Shown here piece by piece: positions 13,113-14,560 of a stretch of 14,560 bases of DNA (the first letter of the stretch is position 1; every line of letters starts with the position of its first letter). The notes beneath the pieces were generated by a model that made no database searches, had not been told where the DNA came from, and worked only from the letters and a program-made list of their open reading frames with translations. Both the position numbers and the translations under genes were made by a program. Origin of the DNA: Collinsella sp. Its GTDB lineage: Bacteria > Actinomycetota > Coriobacteriia > Coriobacteriales > Coriobacteriaceae. The stretch is from contig DXZV01000019.1 of the NCBI GenBank assembly GCA_019419485.1, positions 1 to 14,560 of the forward strand, written 5' to 3'.

Positions 13113-14560
13113 ATGATTGAGCTGCTCAGGCGTTTTGGTGGCAAGTTTCGCCGCTATATGGTGATTGGCCCTGCGTGCAAGCTGATCGAAGTGATCTTTG
13201 ACCTGCTTACGCCGCTCGTGATTGCCCAGATGATCGATAAGGGTATTGGCGTACACGATGTCAACGCCGTCGTCCACTACGGTATGCTGCTTGGCGCCAT
13301 GGCTGTGATCGGCATTTCGTTTACGCTCGTCTGCCAAAAGATGGCGGCGCTCACCTCGCAGGGCATGGGCACCGACATTCGCGGCGCGCTCTACGAGCAC
13401 ATCAATAAGCTGAGCTATGCCGAGCTCGACCGCTTTGGCACGCCGTCGCTTATCACCCGCATCACCAACGACATCAACCAGGTGCAGCTTGCCGTGGCGC
13501 TGGGCGTGCGCATGCTCATCCGCTGGCCCTTCTTGGCTGTGGGTTCCATGGTTGCGGCCCTTGCCATCGACCTTAAGCTCGGCATGATCTTTTTGATTTG
13601 CACGCCCGCCATCGGCCTGGTGTTTTGGTTTGTCATGGCGCGCTGCATTCCGTACTACAAACAGCTGCAGGCAAAGCTCGACCGCATCGCGCTCATTTGC
13701 CGCGAGGGCCTTTCGGGCGCCCGCGTGGTTCGCGCCTTTGTACGCGAGGACCACGAGCGCGAGCGCTTTGCCCAGGCCGCCGATGACCAGGCCCATACCG
13801 CCATCGCGGTGGGCAAGCTCTCGTCGATCCTTAACCCCGTTACGTTTTTGGTGATGAACCTGGGCGTGTGCGCCATCCTGTGGGTGGGCGGCATCCAGGT
13901 CAACGTGGGCGAGCTCACGCAGGGCCAGGTTATGGCGTTTGTGAACTACATGACGCAGACCCTGACCTCCATCGTGTACGTGGCCAACCTGGTCGTGGTC
14001 TTTACCAAGGCGAGCGCCAGTGCGTCGCGTATCAACGAGGTGCTCAATTGCGTGCCGAGCATCACCGACGAGGACAACGAGCCGGTCACACTGCCCAAGC
14101 CGGGCGCGACGGGTAATGCCGCTCCGGCCTCCGCGCTGAGCTTGAGCCATGCGAGCTTCTCGTTTGGCGCCGGCGCGGCAAATGCCGTGAGCGATGTGAC
14201 GCTGGAACTCCCGCTGGGCAAGACACTCGGCATCATCGGCGGCACGGGCAGCGGCAAGTCCACACTCGTCTCGCTTATCCCACGCCTGTACGATGCGGGC
14301 ACCGGCAGCGTGAGCGTGATGGGCGCCGACGTGCGCGCATGGCCGCTCGACCAGCTGCGTCACGTGGTCGCGACCGTTCCGCAGCGAGCGTCGCTGGTGA
14401 GCGGCACGATCCGCAGCAACCTGACCTGGCGCGACGAGTCGGCAACCGATGAGGAACTGTGGACGGCGCTCGATATAGCGCAGGCCAGCGAGTTCGTGCG
14501 CAACAAGCCGCAGGGGCTCGACGCCCCGGTCGAGGCGGGCGGCAAGAACTTCAGCGGCGG
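13113..14560 (+). CDS. ABC half-transporter, exporter type (partial, cut by window end)
   Basis: The frame starts at ATG 13113 after AGGGAG and is still open at the window edge after 482 codons. The N-terminal six-helix exporter domain (about 1-310) opens MIELLRRFGGKFRRYMVIGP, with the DRFGTPSLITRITNDINQVQ segment (about 108-127) and the GARVVRAFVRE coupling region. The ATPase domain shows Walker A GGTGSGKST (376-384), Q424 in TVPQRASLVSGT, and the start of the signature, NFSGG (478-482). It resembles the first subunit of the 1958-5702 exporter (QGLDxPV followed by GGxNFSGG), so it is probably one half of a second heterodimer whose partner would lie downstream. Walker B and H-loop are outside the window, so its site type cannot be read. 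Confidence 0.93.
   Translation, partial: MIELLRRFGGKFRRYMVIGPACKLIEVIFDLLTPLVIAQMIDKGIGVHDVNAVVHYGMLLGAMAVIGISFTLVCQKMAALTSQGMGTDIRGALYEHINKLSYAELDRFGTPSLITRITNDINQVQLAVALGVRMLIRWPFLAVGSMVAALAIDLKLGMIFLICTPAIGLVFWFVMARCIPYYKQLQAKLDRIALICREGLSGARVVRAFVREDHERERFAQAADDQAHTAIAVGKLSSILNPVTFLVMNLGVCAILWVGGIQVNVGELTQGQVMAFVNYMTQTLTSIVYVANLVVVFTKASASASRINEVLNCVPSITDEDNEPVTLPKPGATGNAAPASALSLSHASFSFGAGAANAVSDVTLELPLGKTLGIIGGTGSGKSTLVSLIPRLYDAGTGSVSVMGADVRAWPLDQLRHVVATVPQRASLVSGTIRSNLTWRDESATDEELWTALDIAQASEFVRNKPQGLDAPVEAGGKNFSG

Overview
The window is a stretch of chromosome from a high-GC bacterium. GC-rich codon use, SD-type starts (AAGGAG, GGGAGG), the small SRP RNA and the overall gene style suggest an actinobacterial gut anaerobe of the Coriobacteriia, most like Collinsella. 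That assignment rests on general likeness, not on a marker gene search. No phage, plasmid, CRISPR or rRNA is visible.

Layout. 1-75 may hold the tail of a plus-strand gene, followed by a hairpin and a small FMN nitroreductase on the minus strand (176-703). A divergent, unrecognised 96-residue protein follows (998-1288) with a strong terminator. Next is a compact drug-efflux-type operon (1458-5702): a MarR regulator overlapping the first of two ABC half-transporters. The two carry complementary degenerate ATPase motifs, as expected for a heterodimeric exporter with one consensus and one degenerate ATP site. A duplicated operator-like sequence sits in and just after the operon promoter, so the MarR protein probably represses its own operon. 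A bidirectional terminator separates it from cysE (serine acetyltransferase, minus strand), which is divergent from a DedA-family membrane protein.

7490-8731 holds a branched-chain aminotransferase (ilvE) with a short overlapping leader ORF that would begin at or next to the predicted transcription start. After ilvE come a 121-bp composite palindrome, a terminator and a 203-bp segment bounded by 25-bp inverted repeats (MITE-like). lemA (minus) and a TetR-type regulator (plus) are divergent. The regulator gene ends two bases from the 3' end of a convergent tRNA-Ser(UGA).

10782-12557 encodes an unusual single polypeptide: a TadA-like tRNA adenosine deaminase fused in frame to a full-length glycerate 2-kinase. 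It is followed by the SRP RNA gene (ffs) with a clear promoter and terminator, then a second long palindrome with 33-bp perfect arms, then the start of a third ABC half-transporter that runs off the window within its signature motif.

Most genes are housekeeping or stand-alone. The items most worth a second look are the TadA-glycerate kinase fusion, the two long palindromes lying directly 3' of ilvE and ffs, the MITE-like element, the ilvE leader ORF, and the operator pair that straddles the MarR operon promoter.
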